Positions 42,105 through 50,820 of a stretch of DNA of 64,000 nt are shown piece by piece. The stretch comes from Brevundimonas sp. NIBR11 (lineage in GTDB: Bacteria; Pseudomonadota; Alphaproteobacteria; Caulobacterales; Caulobacteraceae). The DNA lies in the NCBI RefSeq assembly GCF_027912535.1, contig NZ_CP115465.1, positions 2,026,001 through 2,090,000 of the forward strand. The letters run 5' to 3'. Below the pieces are notes generated by a model, which saw nothing but the letters and a program-made list of their open reading frames with translations, searched no databases and was not told the origin of the DNA. The stretch's first letter is position 1. Every line of letters begins with the position of its first letter. Position numbers and translations under genes: made by a program.

Positions 42105-44594
42105 GTGACGGGGGAGCGTCAAGCGTTGCTGTCGCGATCGCGGGCGCCGGCGGTTGTGGCCGCGGTGCTCGTCCCTCTCCTTCTGGTGTTCGTCGCCTGG
42201 CAATTGGTGAGCGAATTCCGAAGCAACCGGGCCGTGCGCGCGGAAGTCGACCGGTCGTACGAAACGCGCTCTCAGATACAACGGGTCTTCTCCCTGCTGC
42301 AGGACGCCGAGACCGGGCAGCGCGGCTACGTCATCACGGGCGACGAGCGGTTCCTCGAACCCTACGACCACGCGACAAAGGAACTGGACGAGCAGATGCG
42401 AGTCCTGGCGGAGCTATTCGCCGGCGAAACCACGCATGCCGCCGACTTCGCGCAGCTCGAAACCCTCGCCGACCGCAAGCTGGCCTCGATGGAACAGACC
42501 ATCGACGCGCGACAAACCGGCGGCTCCGAAGCCGGGATGTCCGTCGTCGCGGCCGGACAGGGAAAGGCGATCATGGACGACGTCCGCGATGTCGTCGCCC
42601 GCATGACCGAGGTGGAGGCCGCGTCCCTGGATGATTATGCCCGCGCCGCACAGAACCGGACCGCCCGGACCGAAATCATGGTCGGGGCCTTGTTCGTGGC
42701 GCTGCTGGGGGCGATCGGCGCGGCTGCCGTGTTGACTTGGCGATACACCGTGTCGCGCCAGGCCATGCTCAACGACCTGGTCACGACGTCGACGCGACAG
42801 TCGGCGATCTTCGACGGCGCCATCGACGCAATCATCACCCTGAATCCCAGCGGCAGCATCGAGACGGCCAATGCGGCGGCGGAACGCATGTTCGGATACT
42901 CCGCGACAGAACTGGACCGGCGCGACGTCTCGCTGCTGGTGGACATCGCCACCGACGGCGACGGCGAGTTCCTGAAGCGACTGGGCGCATCGCAGGGGGC
43001 GCTAGAAGGCGGCCTGCTTCGGCAAATGGAGGCCAGACGCAAGGATGGCGAGACCTTCCCCGTCGACGTGGCCCTGGGCGCCATGCATCTGCCGACCGGC
43101 ACCCATGTCGTGGCCGTCGTGCGCGACATCTCGGAGCGTCGCCGGATCGAGCAGCTGAAGGACGAGTTCGTCTCGACCGTCAGCCACGAACTGCGCACGC
43201 CCCTGACATCCATCGCCGGTTCCCTGGGCCTGCTGGCGGGCGGTGCCGCGGGACCGTTGCCGGAGAAGGCCGCCCGACTGATCCAGATCGCCCAGGCCAA
43301 CAGTCAGCGCCTGGTTCGTCTGATCAACGACATCCTGGACATCGAAAAGATCGAGTCCGGCAAGCTGAGACTCGAAATGGCGCCGCTGGACCTGCGGGAG
43401 ATCGCCAGGCGGGCGGTCGAGGGGGTGCGAGGCTATGCCGACGAACTGGGCGTGGTCCTGACCCTGGCCGAGGGCGAGGCCGCTCCCGTGCGCGGCGATG
43501 CCGATCGCCTGATCCAGGTGGTGACAAATCTCCTGTCCAACGCCTCGAAATTCTCACCGCGTGGCGGAGAGGTGCGGGTGACGGTCGATCCCGAGACCCG
43601 GCTGGCCCGGCTGAGCGTGGTCGATCAGGGTCCGGGCATTCCCGACAGCTTCCGATCGCGAATCTTCTCCAAGTTCGCCCAGGCCGACGGATCGGATACG
43701 CGGGCCAAGGGCGGGACCGGCCTGGGCCTGGCCATCGCCCGCGAAATCGCGGAGCGCCACGGCGGGCGTCTGTGGTTCGAATCCGCCGAAGGCGAAGGCG
43801 CGACCTTCTATCTCGACCTGCCGCTGGCCAGCGAGACGGACAACAGCGCCGCGGGCGACGGTCCACGTCTGCTGATCGTGGAGGACGACGCCGATGCCGC
43901 CGAAATCCTGCGCACCATGCTGGAGAGCGACGGCTTCGCCGCCGACGTGGCCTCCACGGGCCGCGAGGGTCTGTCGGCCGCGCGGACCGGCGTCTATTCG
44001 GCGCTTCTGGTGGATCTTCAACTGCCCGACGCGGACGGCATCGGCCTGATTCGGGCCCTGAGAGCGGGCGTCGACACGCGCGACCTGCCGGTCGTGGTCG
44101 TCTCGGCCGATACGGCGCGGGGGATGGCGCGGGGTCGAGCGCTCGAAGTGGTCGACTGGATGGAGAAGCCGTTCGATCAGGTGCGACTGCGCGAGGCTGT
44201 GGCCGCCATCTACGAGAAGATGTCTGATCGGAAGCCCTCCATCCTCCACGTGGACGACGACCGGGACATCCTGGAGGTCACTGCGTCGGCGCTGGCGGGG
44301 ACGGCGGAGATAACGGTGGCGGAGAGCCTGGCTGCAGCTCGAACCGCCATAGCGCGCAGCCGACCCGATCTGGTGATCCTGGACCTCGGCCTGCCGGACG
44401 GGTCGGGGCTGGAGCTGTTGGCGGACCTGGGTGACGAGCATGGGCGAACCGTGCCGGTGATCGTCTATTCGGCCCAGGAAATGGACAGCGCCCTCGCCAA
44501 CCGGGTCGAGGCGGTCCTGACCAAGTCACGCACGTCGCTGGCGGGTCTGACCCGCACAGTCCGTCGCCTGACGGCCAGAAAAGACAACAAGTAA
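42105..44594 (+). CDS. Hybrid sensor histidine kinase: CHASE3-PAS-HisKA-HATPase-REC-REC
   Basis: 829 residues from GTG 42105, with GAGGA 9 bases upstream (TTG 42096 would be too close). Order: membrane segment (about 12-33), CHASE3-like periplasmic domain (RSYETRSQIQRVFSLLQDAETGQRGYVITGDERFLEPY), second membrane segment (about 188-210), PAS (AIFDGAIDAIITLNPSGSIETANAAAERMFGY), HisKA with FVSTVSHELRTPL, ATPase with NLLSNASKF, DQGPGIP and GGTGLGLAIA, then two receivers with acceptor Asp in LLVDLQLPDADG and ILDLGLPDGSG. CHASE3 senses an unknown extracellular cue. Followed by a receiver and an HPt gene. Confidence 0.95.
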   Translation: MTGERQALLSRSRAPAVVAAVLVPLLLVFVAWQLVSEFRSNRAVRAEVDRSYETRSQIQRVFSLLQDAETGQRGYVITGDERFLEPYDHATKELDEQMRVLAELFAGETTHAADFAQLETLADRKLASMEQTIDARQTGGSEAGMSVVAAGQGKAIMDDVRDVVARMTEVEAASLDDYARAAQNRTARTEIMVGALFVALLGAIGAAAVLTWRYTVSRQAMLNDLVTTSTRQSAIFDGAIDAIITLNPSGSIETANAAAERMFGYSATELDRRDVSLLVDIATDGDGEFLKRLGASQGALEGGLLRQMEARRKDGETFPVDVALGAMHLPTGTHVVAVVRDISERRRIEQLKDEFVSTVSHELRTPLTSIAGSLGLLAGGAAGPLPEKAARLIQIAQANSQRLVRLINDILDIEKIESGKLRLEMAPLDLREIARRAVEGVRGYADELGVVLTLAEGEAAPVRGDADRLIQVVTNLLSNASKFSPRGGEVRVTVDPETRLARLSVVDQGPGIPDSFRSRIFSKFAQADGSDTRAKGGTGLGLAIAREIAERHGGRLWFESAEGEGATFYLDLPLASETDNSAAGDGPRLLIVEDDADAAEILRTMLESDGFAADVASTGREGLSAARTGVYSALLVDLQLPDADGIGLIRALRAGVDTRDLPVVVVSADTARGMARGRALEVVDWMEKPFDQVRLREAVAAIYEKMSDRKPSILHVDDDRDILEVTASALAGTAEITVAESLAAARTAIARSRPDLVILDLGLPDGSGLELLADLGDEHGRTVPVIVYSAQEMDSALANRVEAVLTKSRTSLAGLTRTVRRLTARKDNK

Positions 44595-44613
44595 AGGAGT
44601 AGGGGAGACGCCG

Positions 44614-44991
44614 ATGCTGAAAATTCTCCATGTCGACGACGAGCCCGACATCCGCGAAGTGGCCGCCATGTCGCTTGGCATCGATCCAAACTGCGAAGTG
44701 CGATCCGCAGCCTCCGGCGCGGAGGCCCTCGGCCTGCTGGAAGGCGGATGGCAGCCCGACGTGGTGTTGCTGGACGTCATGATGCCAGAGCTCGACGGAC
44801 CCGGCACGCTGGAGCGGATGCGTCGGCTGCCATCGCACTCCGACACGCCGGTCATCTTCATGACGGCTCGGGCCCAGGCCCAGGAACAGAGCCGCTTTCT
44901 GGGCCTGGGAGCCATCGCGGTGATCGTCAAGCCATTCGATCCCATGACGCTGGCAAGCCAGGTGCGCGATCACCTGTCCGGCGCCCGGTGA
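44614..44991 (+). CDS. Stand-alone receiver-domain response regulator
   Basis: 125 residues. Acidic pocket HVDDEPD (Asp8, Asp9), phospho-acceptor Asp54 in LLDVMMPELDG, Thr in FMTARA and Lys in VIVKPFDP. Single domain. Starts 19 bases after the hybrid kinase and overlaps the HPt gene by 4 bases, so it sits in the middle of the relay operon. Confidence 0.93.
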   Translation: MLKILHVDDEPDIREVAAMSLGIDPNCEVRSAASGAEALGLLEGGWQPDVVLLDVMMPELDGPGTLERMRRLPSHSDTPVIFMTARAQAQEQSRFLGLGAIAVIVKPFDPMTLASQVRDHLSGAR

Positions 44992-45266
44992 GCGATCCGC
45001 TCGCGCCGCTTCGCGCACGATTTCGCGCCAGGGCCCGCGACGATCTTGCACGGCTGAGGGCGCTGAAGACCGGCGACCTCGCGTCGAGCGACCTCAGGAT
45101 GCTGGCCCACAACATGGCCGGAGCGGCCGGCACGTTCGGCTATGCGGCGCTGGGGGCGGCGGCGATGGCCGTGGACGACCGCTATGTCGTCGGCGATCTG
45201 CCGGATGCGGATCAGTTGATCTTGCTGGAACACCTGCTGGCCCAGGCGGCCGCGGAGGCGGACTGA
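44988..45266 (+). CDS. Histidine phosphotransfer (HPt) protein
   Basis: 92 residues, GTG start overlapping the previous stop. Helical protein with His41 in LAHNMAGAAGTFGYAALGAAA, the HPt consensus H-x-x-x-G-x-x-x-x-x-G. Too short for an output domain. It should shuttle phosphoryl groups from the kinase receivers to a final regulator. Ends 2 bases before the stop of the convergent LuxR-type regulator. Confidence 0.85.
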   Translation: MSDPLAPLRARFRARARDDLARLRALKTGDLASSDLRMLAHNMAGAAGTFGYAALGAAAMAVDDRYVVGDLPDADQLILLEHLLAQAAAEAD

Positions 45267-45268
45267 CC

Positions 45269-45910
45269 TCAGGCCTCGTCCATGTCGTTCAGGAACGGCC
45301 GAATGGCCAGGATCGCCTGACTTCGGTTGTTCACGCACAGCTTCTTGAAGATGGTGGAGAGGTGCTGCTTCACCGTCCCTTCGGTGATGTTCATGTCGCC
45401 GGCGATCTGCTTGTTCAGCCGTCCGTCCGCCAGGGCGGTCAGGACCTTCAGCTGGGTCGCCGACAGGCTGGTCACCTGCTTGCGGAAGTTTTCAGCCGCA
45501 GGCGTGGGCGGCTTGGCATCCACCGGGAACAGGGTCTCGCCCCTCAGGATGGCGCCGACGGCGTTGACCAGTTCGGAAACCGGTGCGGACTTGCTCAGAT
45601 AGGAGGCGACGCCGAAGGTCCGGGCCATCGCCACGGCATGAGAGTCCGCCCGCGCCGACACGATGGCGATCGGACGATCGGGAAGGAGCTGCTGCAGACG
45701 GATCAGTGCGCTGAAGCCGGTCGCGTCGGGAAGCATGAGGTCCAGCAGCACAAGCTGGATGCGCGCGGCATAAGCGCGCACATAGGCCTCGGCCTCAGCG
45801 GCCGTCGTCACGCGCCCGACGTCGATGTGCGGATAGGCGGCACGGATCGACAGTTCGAAGGCTTCGCCGACCAACGGATGGTCATCGACGATCAACACTA
45901 TCCACCGCAT
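45269..45910 (-). CDS. LuxR/NarL-type response regulator
   Basis: 213 residues. Receiver with VDDHP, acceptor Asp57 in LLDLMLPDATG and Lys in SYLSKSAP. C-terminal GerE helix-turn-helix: LSATQLKVLTALADGRLNKQIAGDMNITEGTVKQHLSTIFKKL. DNA-binding output for the adjacent relay. It is divergent from the fimbrial operon across a 283-base AT-rich interval, so it is a natural candidate regulator of those genes; this is inference from position. Confidence 0.95.
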   Translation of the reverse strand: MRWIVLIVDDHPLVGEAFELSIRAAYPHIDVGRVTTAAEAEAYVRAYAARIQLVLLDLMLPDATGFSALIRLQQLLPDRPIAIVSARADSHAVAMARTFGVASYLSKSAPVSELVNAVGAILRGETLFPVDAKPPTPAAENFRKQVTSLSATQLKVLTALADGRLNKQIAGDMNITEGTVKQHLSTIFKKLCVNNRSQAILAIRPFLNDMDEA

Positions 45911-46193
45911 GGCGGTTACTCACTTCAGCCGGGCGAGCTGCCCCCAACGCACCAACCCTTGGTGGCATTCTTCCGCGAGGTCGGTTAATAAAAGGTATAT
46001 GATATTTAACCATTTTTAACACTGTTGTCTGTCTCAAAATAATACACTGAACAATCAACTCGAATACTTATTCCGTGCAATCTATAACTTTGGTCCGATT
46101 TGGCGCTTGTAGATGGGCGTCGAGATGGACCAACCCGCCGACTGAGGTCACCAAGCGATCACATTCATCGCAACGCCCCTTGGAGACCCGCTC
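45911..46193. promoter_or_regulatory. AT-rich divergent promoter region between the LuxR-type regulator and the fimbrial operon
   Basis: The stretch 45980-46110 is much more AT-rich than its surroundings and contains GGTTAA at 45983 facing TTTAACC at 46005, plus two TTAA boxes at 46006 and 46016 separated by only six bases. No open frame. Probably holds the pilin promoter and regulator sites. Confidence 0.5.
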
Positions 46194-46721
46194 ATGAAGA
46201 AGATCATCTGCGTCGCCGCCGCTCTGGCCGCCGTCGCCTTCGCCGCTCCCGCCATGGCCCAGTCGACCGCATCGACCACCGGCACGGGTTCGATCACAAT
46301 CATTCGCCCGCTGACCATCACGAAGAACGCGGATCTGAAGTTCGGCTCGGTCGTGCGCCCTTCGACAGGGTCGGGCACGGCCGTCGTCAGCGCGGCCGGC
46401 GTTCGCAGCGTCACGGGCGGCGTAGTCGGCCTGGCATCGGGCGACACGCCCCAGGCTTCGCAGTTTACCGTCGCCGGTGAAGGCGGTCAGTCGATCTCGG
46501 TCACCATCCCGGCCACCTTCACCATGGCCAATGGATCGGACAGCCTGACGGTCACGACCAGCAACAACCTGACCGGTTCGGCCGGCGCCCAGACGCTGAG
46601 CAATGCCCTCGGCGGCGCGGGCACCCTGGTCTTCACGGTCGGCGGCAGCGTGCCGGTCGCCTCGACGACCCCGACCGGCGCCTACACGGGCGCCTTCACC
46701 GTCTCGGCCGCCTACAACTGA
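46194..46721 (+). CDS. DUF4402 fimbrial-type subunit (major pilin candidate)
   Basis: 175 residues. Signal peptide MKKIICVAAALAAVAFAAPAMAQ. Mature part is Ser/Thr/Gly/Val-rich beta-sheet protein: SITIIRPLTITKNADLKFGSVVRP (DUF4402 hallmark), AASQFTVAGEGG-like strand, SISVTIPATFTMANGSDSLTV and the terminal GAYTGAFTVSAAYN. DUF4402 proteins accompany chaperone-usher genes, as here. First gene of the operon, preceded by the long AT-rich region, which suits a highly expressed structural subunit. Confidence 0.88.
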   Translation: MKKIICVAAALAAVAFAAPAMAQSTASTTGTGSITIIRPLTITKNADLKFGSVVRPSTGSGTAVVSAAGVRSVTGGVVGLASGDTPQASQFTVAGEGGQSISVTIPATFTMANGSDSLTVTTSNNLTGSAGAQTLSNALGGAGTLVFTVGGSVPVASTTPTGAYTGAFTVSAAYN

Positions 46722-46808
46722 GCCGGCGCTCCCGGCAGGTCCTACGCGGTTAACGAGTAGGGAAGCCGAGGCCGATATCGTCGTCCGGCGCAAAGACAGG
46801 CCTCGCTC

Positions 46809-47654
46809 ATGTTCAAATCCATTCTCGCCGCATCGCTCGCCCTGGCCCTGACGGCCGGGGCCGGCGCCGCTTCGGCTCAGGTCGGCGCGGACCTGAACAT
46901 CTCGCCGCGCCGCGTGACCTTCGACGAGGCCGATCGTTCGGCCTCGGTCTATGTGTTCAACCAAGGCGACGCCGCAGCTACCTACACCGTGGAGCTGGTC
47001 GACCGGGCCATGCAGCCGGATGGCCAGATCGTCCTGGCTTCGGACGTTCCCGCGGCCATGCGAAGTCTCTCGGCGTCGGAGTTCATCCAGTACACGCCCC
47101 GGCGCGTCACCCTGCAGCCGCGCGAGAGCCAGGTCATCCGCATCCGTGTCCGGCCGCCGGCGAGCGGCGAGGCGCACGAGTATCGCACCCATCTGACCGT
47201 CACCGCCCTGCCGCCCGAGAGCACCGGCTTCACCGTCGACCAGGCCGCGACGCCAGGCGCCGACGAGGTGTCGTTGCAGGTCGTGGCCCTGTTCAGCGTC
47301 AGCATCCCCTTGATCCTGAGAGAAGGTTTGATCGACGCCCGGGCGGGTATCGACGCCGTCAGCCGCCTGCCGGCGATGGAGGGCGCACCCAACGGCGCCG
47401 TCCAGCTGGATCTGGTCCGTCTCGGCGCCAACTCCGTCTACGGCAACGTCGAGGTCTATGCCGGCGAAGGCCCGGCCGAACGTCTGGTGGCCGTGGTCCG
47501 GGGCGTCGCCGTCTATCCGGAGATCGAGCGACGGACCGTGATCGCGCCTTTGGCCGAGGCCCTGCCGGAAGGGACCGCCCTGCGTATCGTCTACAAGGAT
47601 GATGATGCGACCCCCGGAGCTGCGCTCGCGACGATGGCGGTTCCGGGGTCATGA
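46809..47654 (+). CDS. PapD-like fimbrial chaperone
   Basis: 281 residues. Signal peptide ending ASAQ. Two Ig-like domains: N-terminal LNISPRRVTFDEADRSASVYVFNQGDAAATYTVELVD and the subunit-binding edge YTPRRVTLQPRESQVIRIRVRPP; C-terminal domain about 150-275. Slightly longer than FimC/PapD. It follows the pilin after 87 bases (with a small GC hairpin at 46723-46737 that could cause lower expression than the pilin) and overlaps the usher by 4 bases. Confidence 0.9.
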   Translation: MFKSILAASLALALTAGAGAASAQVGADLNISPRRVTFDEADRSASVYVFNQGDAAATYTVELVDRAMQPDGQIVLASDVPAAMRSLSASEFIQYTPRRVTLQPRESQVIRIRVRPPASGEAHEYRTHLTVTALPPESTGFTVDQAATPGADEVSLQVVALFSVSIPLILREGLIDARAGIDAVSRLPAMEGAPNGAVQLDLVRLGANSVYGNVEVYAGEGPAERLVAVVRGVAVYPEIERRTVIAPLAEALPEGTALRIVYKDDDATPGAALATMAVPGS

Positions 47655-50365
47655 GCCCGGGCCGCCCGTTCGCGGCCGTCGCGGTCGCCGGACTGGCCCT
47701 GTTCGGCGCCGCCTCCCCCGCCCTGTCCCAGGACCTGATCGACGAACTGAGCCAGGCCGCCAGCCCGCAGCCCTTCAGCGCCGACGACCTCCTGTTCATG
47801 GAGGTGACGGCCGACGGCTATCAACTGGCGGAAACGATGAACGTCTACGGCTCGCGCGGCGGTGTCTATGTGCCCTTGGGCGAGTTCTCGCGCGTCCTCG
47901 ACTTCGCCGTCGGCGTCTTCCCGGCCGAGGGCCGCGCGGAAGGCTGGTTCGGATCGCGGGAGACGGAGGTGAGCATCGACCTTCGCCGCCATCAGGCGGT
48001 CGTGGGGTCGGTCGTCACCGAGTTCGAGCCCGGCCAGGCGGCGATCTACGACGGCGACATCTATCTGCGCACCGATCTGCTGGAAGAAATCCTGCCCCTG
48101 CGGCTGCGGGCCGACGTCAACGCCCAGACGCTGACCGTCATGCCGACCCAGCCCCTGCCTTTTCAGGAGCGGCTGGCGCGTGAGCAGCGGGCGGCGGGCC
48201 TCGGGCTGGAGCCGGCCGAGGTCCAGGCCACCCGGATCGAGATACCGTACCAGATGTTCAGCCCGCCGGCCTTCGACGTCAATCTGGGCGGCCAAATCGC
48301 TCGGGACGGCATCAACCAAAGCCGCAGCTTCGATATCCGTGCGGCCGGCGATCTGGCTTACGCCGGGTTTCAGGGCTTTCTGGGCTCGGATCAGGACGGC
48401 GAGTTGAACACGGCCCGGGTCCTGTTCGAGCGCAAGGATCCGGGCGGTCGCGCCCTGGGGCCGCTGGGCGCCACCCGGGCCGGGATCGGCGATGTCTTCA
48501 CGCCCTCCATGGCGATCGGCGCGGGCAGCGTGAGCGGCCGCGGCGCCTATTACACCTCGGCCCCGCTGGAGGCGCTGGACCTGTCGACGCCGCTCGATCT
48601 GCGCGGCGAACTGCCTCTGGGCGAAGACGTCGAGCTGTACGTCAACGAGGTGCTGCAGGCGACGCAGGCCTCCGCGACCCAAGGGTGGTATGAGTTCCTC
48701 GACGTGCCTCTGACCTTCGGACTGAATACGATCCGACTGGTCTTCTACGGGCCGCAGGGCCAGACGCGGGAGCAGGTGCGGCGGGTCAATTTCGGCACGG
48801 GGCAGGTGGCGGCCGGAACCTTCGTGATGCGTCTGGGAGCGGTCGAGCAGTACCGGCCGGTGTTCGACATCGGCGGCCCCCTGCCCGACACCGAGGCGGG
48901 GCCAGTCCGACTGTCGGCCCTGTTCGAATACGGCCTGTCGCCGACCCTGACCCTGAGCGGCGGCGCAGCCCGTTATACGCCGCGCGGCCGAGAAGCCCGC
49001 AGCGTCGGTCTGGCAGGGCTCAGGTCGTCGATCGGGTCGGTGGCGGCCCAGATCGATGTCGCCCTCGACGATCAGGGCGGGCAGGCCGCGAACCTCGGTC
49101 TGGCCGGACGGCCTTTCGGCCTGTCCTTCGTCGGCCGGCATTCGGAGTATCGTGGCGACTTCGTCGACGAGACCCGCCAATTCGGCCTGACCGAGGGCGT
49201 CTCTCTGCGCCGTGCGACAGACCTGAGGCTGGACGCCCAGATGCGGTTCGGGCTCGCCGACCTGCCCCTGTCGCTGGACGTGAGACGGGTCGAGCGCACC
49301 GACCAGACCGATCGGTTCACGGCGGAAGCCCGGACCTCGGCGCCGATCGACCGTTACTATGTCTCGACCAGCCTGAGCTACGAGAGCGAGGGCATGGTCG
49401 GATGGCGTCGCGACCGTCTGGTCGGGGCGCTGGACATCGCGACCCTGATCGCGGCGCGGGCCCAGTTGAGAGGCGGAGTGTCGTACGAGTTGGGACCGGA
49501 GGCACAGCTTGAAGCCGCCTATGCGAACCTCGACTTCCCTGTTTTCGAGACCGGTGCGGTCCGGTTGGGGGTGATCCGTGCGCTCGGAGAGACCGATGCG
49601 ACGACGCTTCAGGCCTCGGCGCTTTACCGGGCGCCGCGTTTCGACGTGTCCCTGACCACCGCCTACGAGACCGCCAACGGCGAGTGGACCGTGGGGCTTC
49701 AGTTCGGTTTCGGCTTCGGCTTCGATCCGTTCAGCCGCCGCTATCGCGTCACCCGGCCCGGCGTCTCGTCCGGCGGTTCGGCGGCGCTGGAGGCCTTCGT
49801 CGATGCGGATGGAGACGGGCTGAAGGGTGACGACGAGGCGGCGGTGTCCAAGGTGATGCTGGAAGCGCCATCGGGCGCCGTGGTCACCGGGATCGACGGG
49901 CAGGTGATCGCCGCCGGGCTGGGCGACGGGGCCGGGGTGCGGATGCGGGTCAATCTGGAGGGGCTGGACGATCCCTTCCTGGTCGGTCCCATGGCCGCCG
50001 TCGAGGTGGTGCCGCGGCCGGGAAGGACGGCGGTCATCGCCTATCCGATGCAGATCACGAGCGAGGCCGAGGTCACGGTACGGCTGCGTCGCGGCGACGA
50101 GGCTCGCACCCTGGCGGCCGTCGACCTGAGACTGGTTCCGGTCGCGGGGGGCGAACCGATCGCGGCGCGGACCGATCATAGCGGCACGGCCTTTATCGAG
50201 GGTTTGCGGCCGGCTCGGTATCGGGTGGAACTGGACCCCGAACAGGCGCAGACCCTGGGCCTGTCGCTGGAAGGAGCGCCCGAGGTGGTCGCTCCCGCAG
50301 ACGGCGGGTTCATCCGCGCCGGAGACGTCTTCATTCGCATCGCCGGCACGGAGCCCCAGGCATGA
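47651..50365 (+). CDS. Fimbrial outer-membrane usher, non-classical type
   Basis: 904 residues. Signal peptide ending ALSQ. N-terminal domain with ETMNVYGSRGGVYVPLGEFSRVLDFAVGV, then the barrel and plug region (LRGELPLGEDVELYVNEVLQATQASATQGWYEFLDVPLTFGLNTIRLVFYGPQG), then many strand pairs. Near residue 715 there is a calcium-loop-like VDADGDGLKGDDE, followed by a carboxypeptidase-regulatory-like beta sandwich. It lacks obvious close identity to FimD/PapC and matches the divergent ushers linked with DUF4402 pilins. Coupled to neighbours by 4-base overlaps on both sides. Confidence 0.87.
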   Translation: MSPGRPFAAVAVAGLALFGAASPALSQDLIDELSQAASPQPFSADDLLFMEVTADGYQLAETMNVYGSRGGVYVPLGEFSRVLDFAVGVFPAEGRAEGWFGSRETEVSIDLRRHQAVVGSVVTEFEPGQAAIYDGDIYLRTDLLEEILPLRLRADVNAQTLTVMPTQPLPFQERLAREQRAAGLGLEPAEVQATRIEIPYQMFSPPAFDVNLGGQIARDGINQSRSFDIRAAGDLAYAGFQGFLGSDQDGELNTARVLFERKDPGGRALGPLGATRAGIGDVFTPSMAIGAGSVSGRGAYYTSAPLEALDLSTPLDLRGELPLGEDVELYVNEVLQATQASATQGWYEFLDVPLTFGLNTIRLVFYGPQGQTREQVRRVNFGTGQVAAGTFVMRLGAVEQYRPVFDIGGPLPDTEAGPVRLSALFEYGLSPTLTLSGGAARYTPRGREARSVGLAGLRSSIGSVAAQIDVALDDQGGQAANLGLAGRPFGLSFVGRHSEYRGDFVDETRQFGLTEGVSLRRATDLRLDAQMRFGLADLPLSLDVRRVERTDQTDRFTAEARTSAPIDRYYVSTSLSYESEGMVGWRRDRLVGALDIATLIAARAQLRGGVSYELGPEAQLEAAYANLDFPVFETGAVRLGVIRALGETDATTLQASALYRAPRFDVSLTTAYETANGEWTVGLQFGFGFGFDPFSRRYRVTRPGVSSGGSAALEAFVDADGDGLKGDDEAAVSKVMLEAPSGAVVTGIDGQVIAAGLGDGAGVRMRVNLEGLDDPFLVGPMAAVEVVPRPGRTAVIAYPMQITSEAEVTVRLRRGDEARTLAAVDLRLVPVAGGEPIAARTDHSGTAFIEGLRPARYRVELDPEQAQTLGLSLEGAPEVVAPADGGFIRAGDVFIRIAGTEPQA

Positions 50366-50820
50366 TCCGCCTTCCGCCCCTCATCGTCCTCGGCCTCTGC
50401 GCCCTGGCCGGACCAAGCCTGGCCCAGACCCAGACGCGGCCGGCGACCGGGAGCATCGTCATCGAGCGGGCCCTGACCGTCAGCGGCGTCCGGCCGATGA
50501 CCTTCAAGGAGTCGGGGCGGGAGATCGACGCGGTCTCCGGCAGCGAGATCAGTGAGGCGATCATCGAGGTCACGGGCGATCCGGGCCGGGTGTACCGCGT
50601 CCGATTGCCCGCCGCGATCGAGGCCGACGGCCTGGGCTCGACCATCGACAGCTTCACCCTGCGCAGCGACAACTCGGGCGACATCTCCGAGACGCTGACC
50701 GCGCGGATGGACGCCCATGGGTTCGACCGGCTGCATGTCGGGGGTCAGCTGCGGCGCACCCCCGGGCTGGTGATCACCGAAGTCAGCGCCGCCATCCCCC
50801 TGAGCATCGACTACGAATAG
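50362..50820 (+). CDS. DUF4402 fimbrial-type subunit (minor/tip or base candidate)
   Basis: 152 residues. Signal peptide ending SLAQ. DUF4402 pattern: GSIVIERALTVSGVRPMTFKESG, DPGRVYRVRLP, and C-terminal HVGGQLRRTPGLVITEVSAAIPLSIDYE. ATGA overlap with the usher. It is less Thr/Ser-rich than the first subunit and probably expressed less, so a tip or terminating subunit is plausible. Its end overlaps the convergent aminotransferase by 10 bases. Confidence 0.85.
   Translation: MIRLPPLIVLGLCALAGPSLAQTQTRPATGSIVIERALTVSGVRPMTFKESGREIDAVSGSEISEAIIEVTGDPGRVYRVRLPAAIEADGLGSTIDSFTLRSDNSGDISETLTARMDAHGFDRLHVGGQLRRTPGLVITEVSAAIPLSIDYE

Noticed and set aside
46006..46019. CtrA-like TTAA...TTAA in the pilin promoter region
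   Set aside because: Spacing is six rather than seven bases; kept only as part of the AT-rich promoter region.
47591..50179. 862-residue open frame on the minus strand over the usher gene
   Set aside because: Shadow frame; composition without domain motifs, while the plus strand has a signal peptide and usher motifs.
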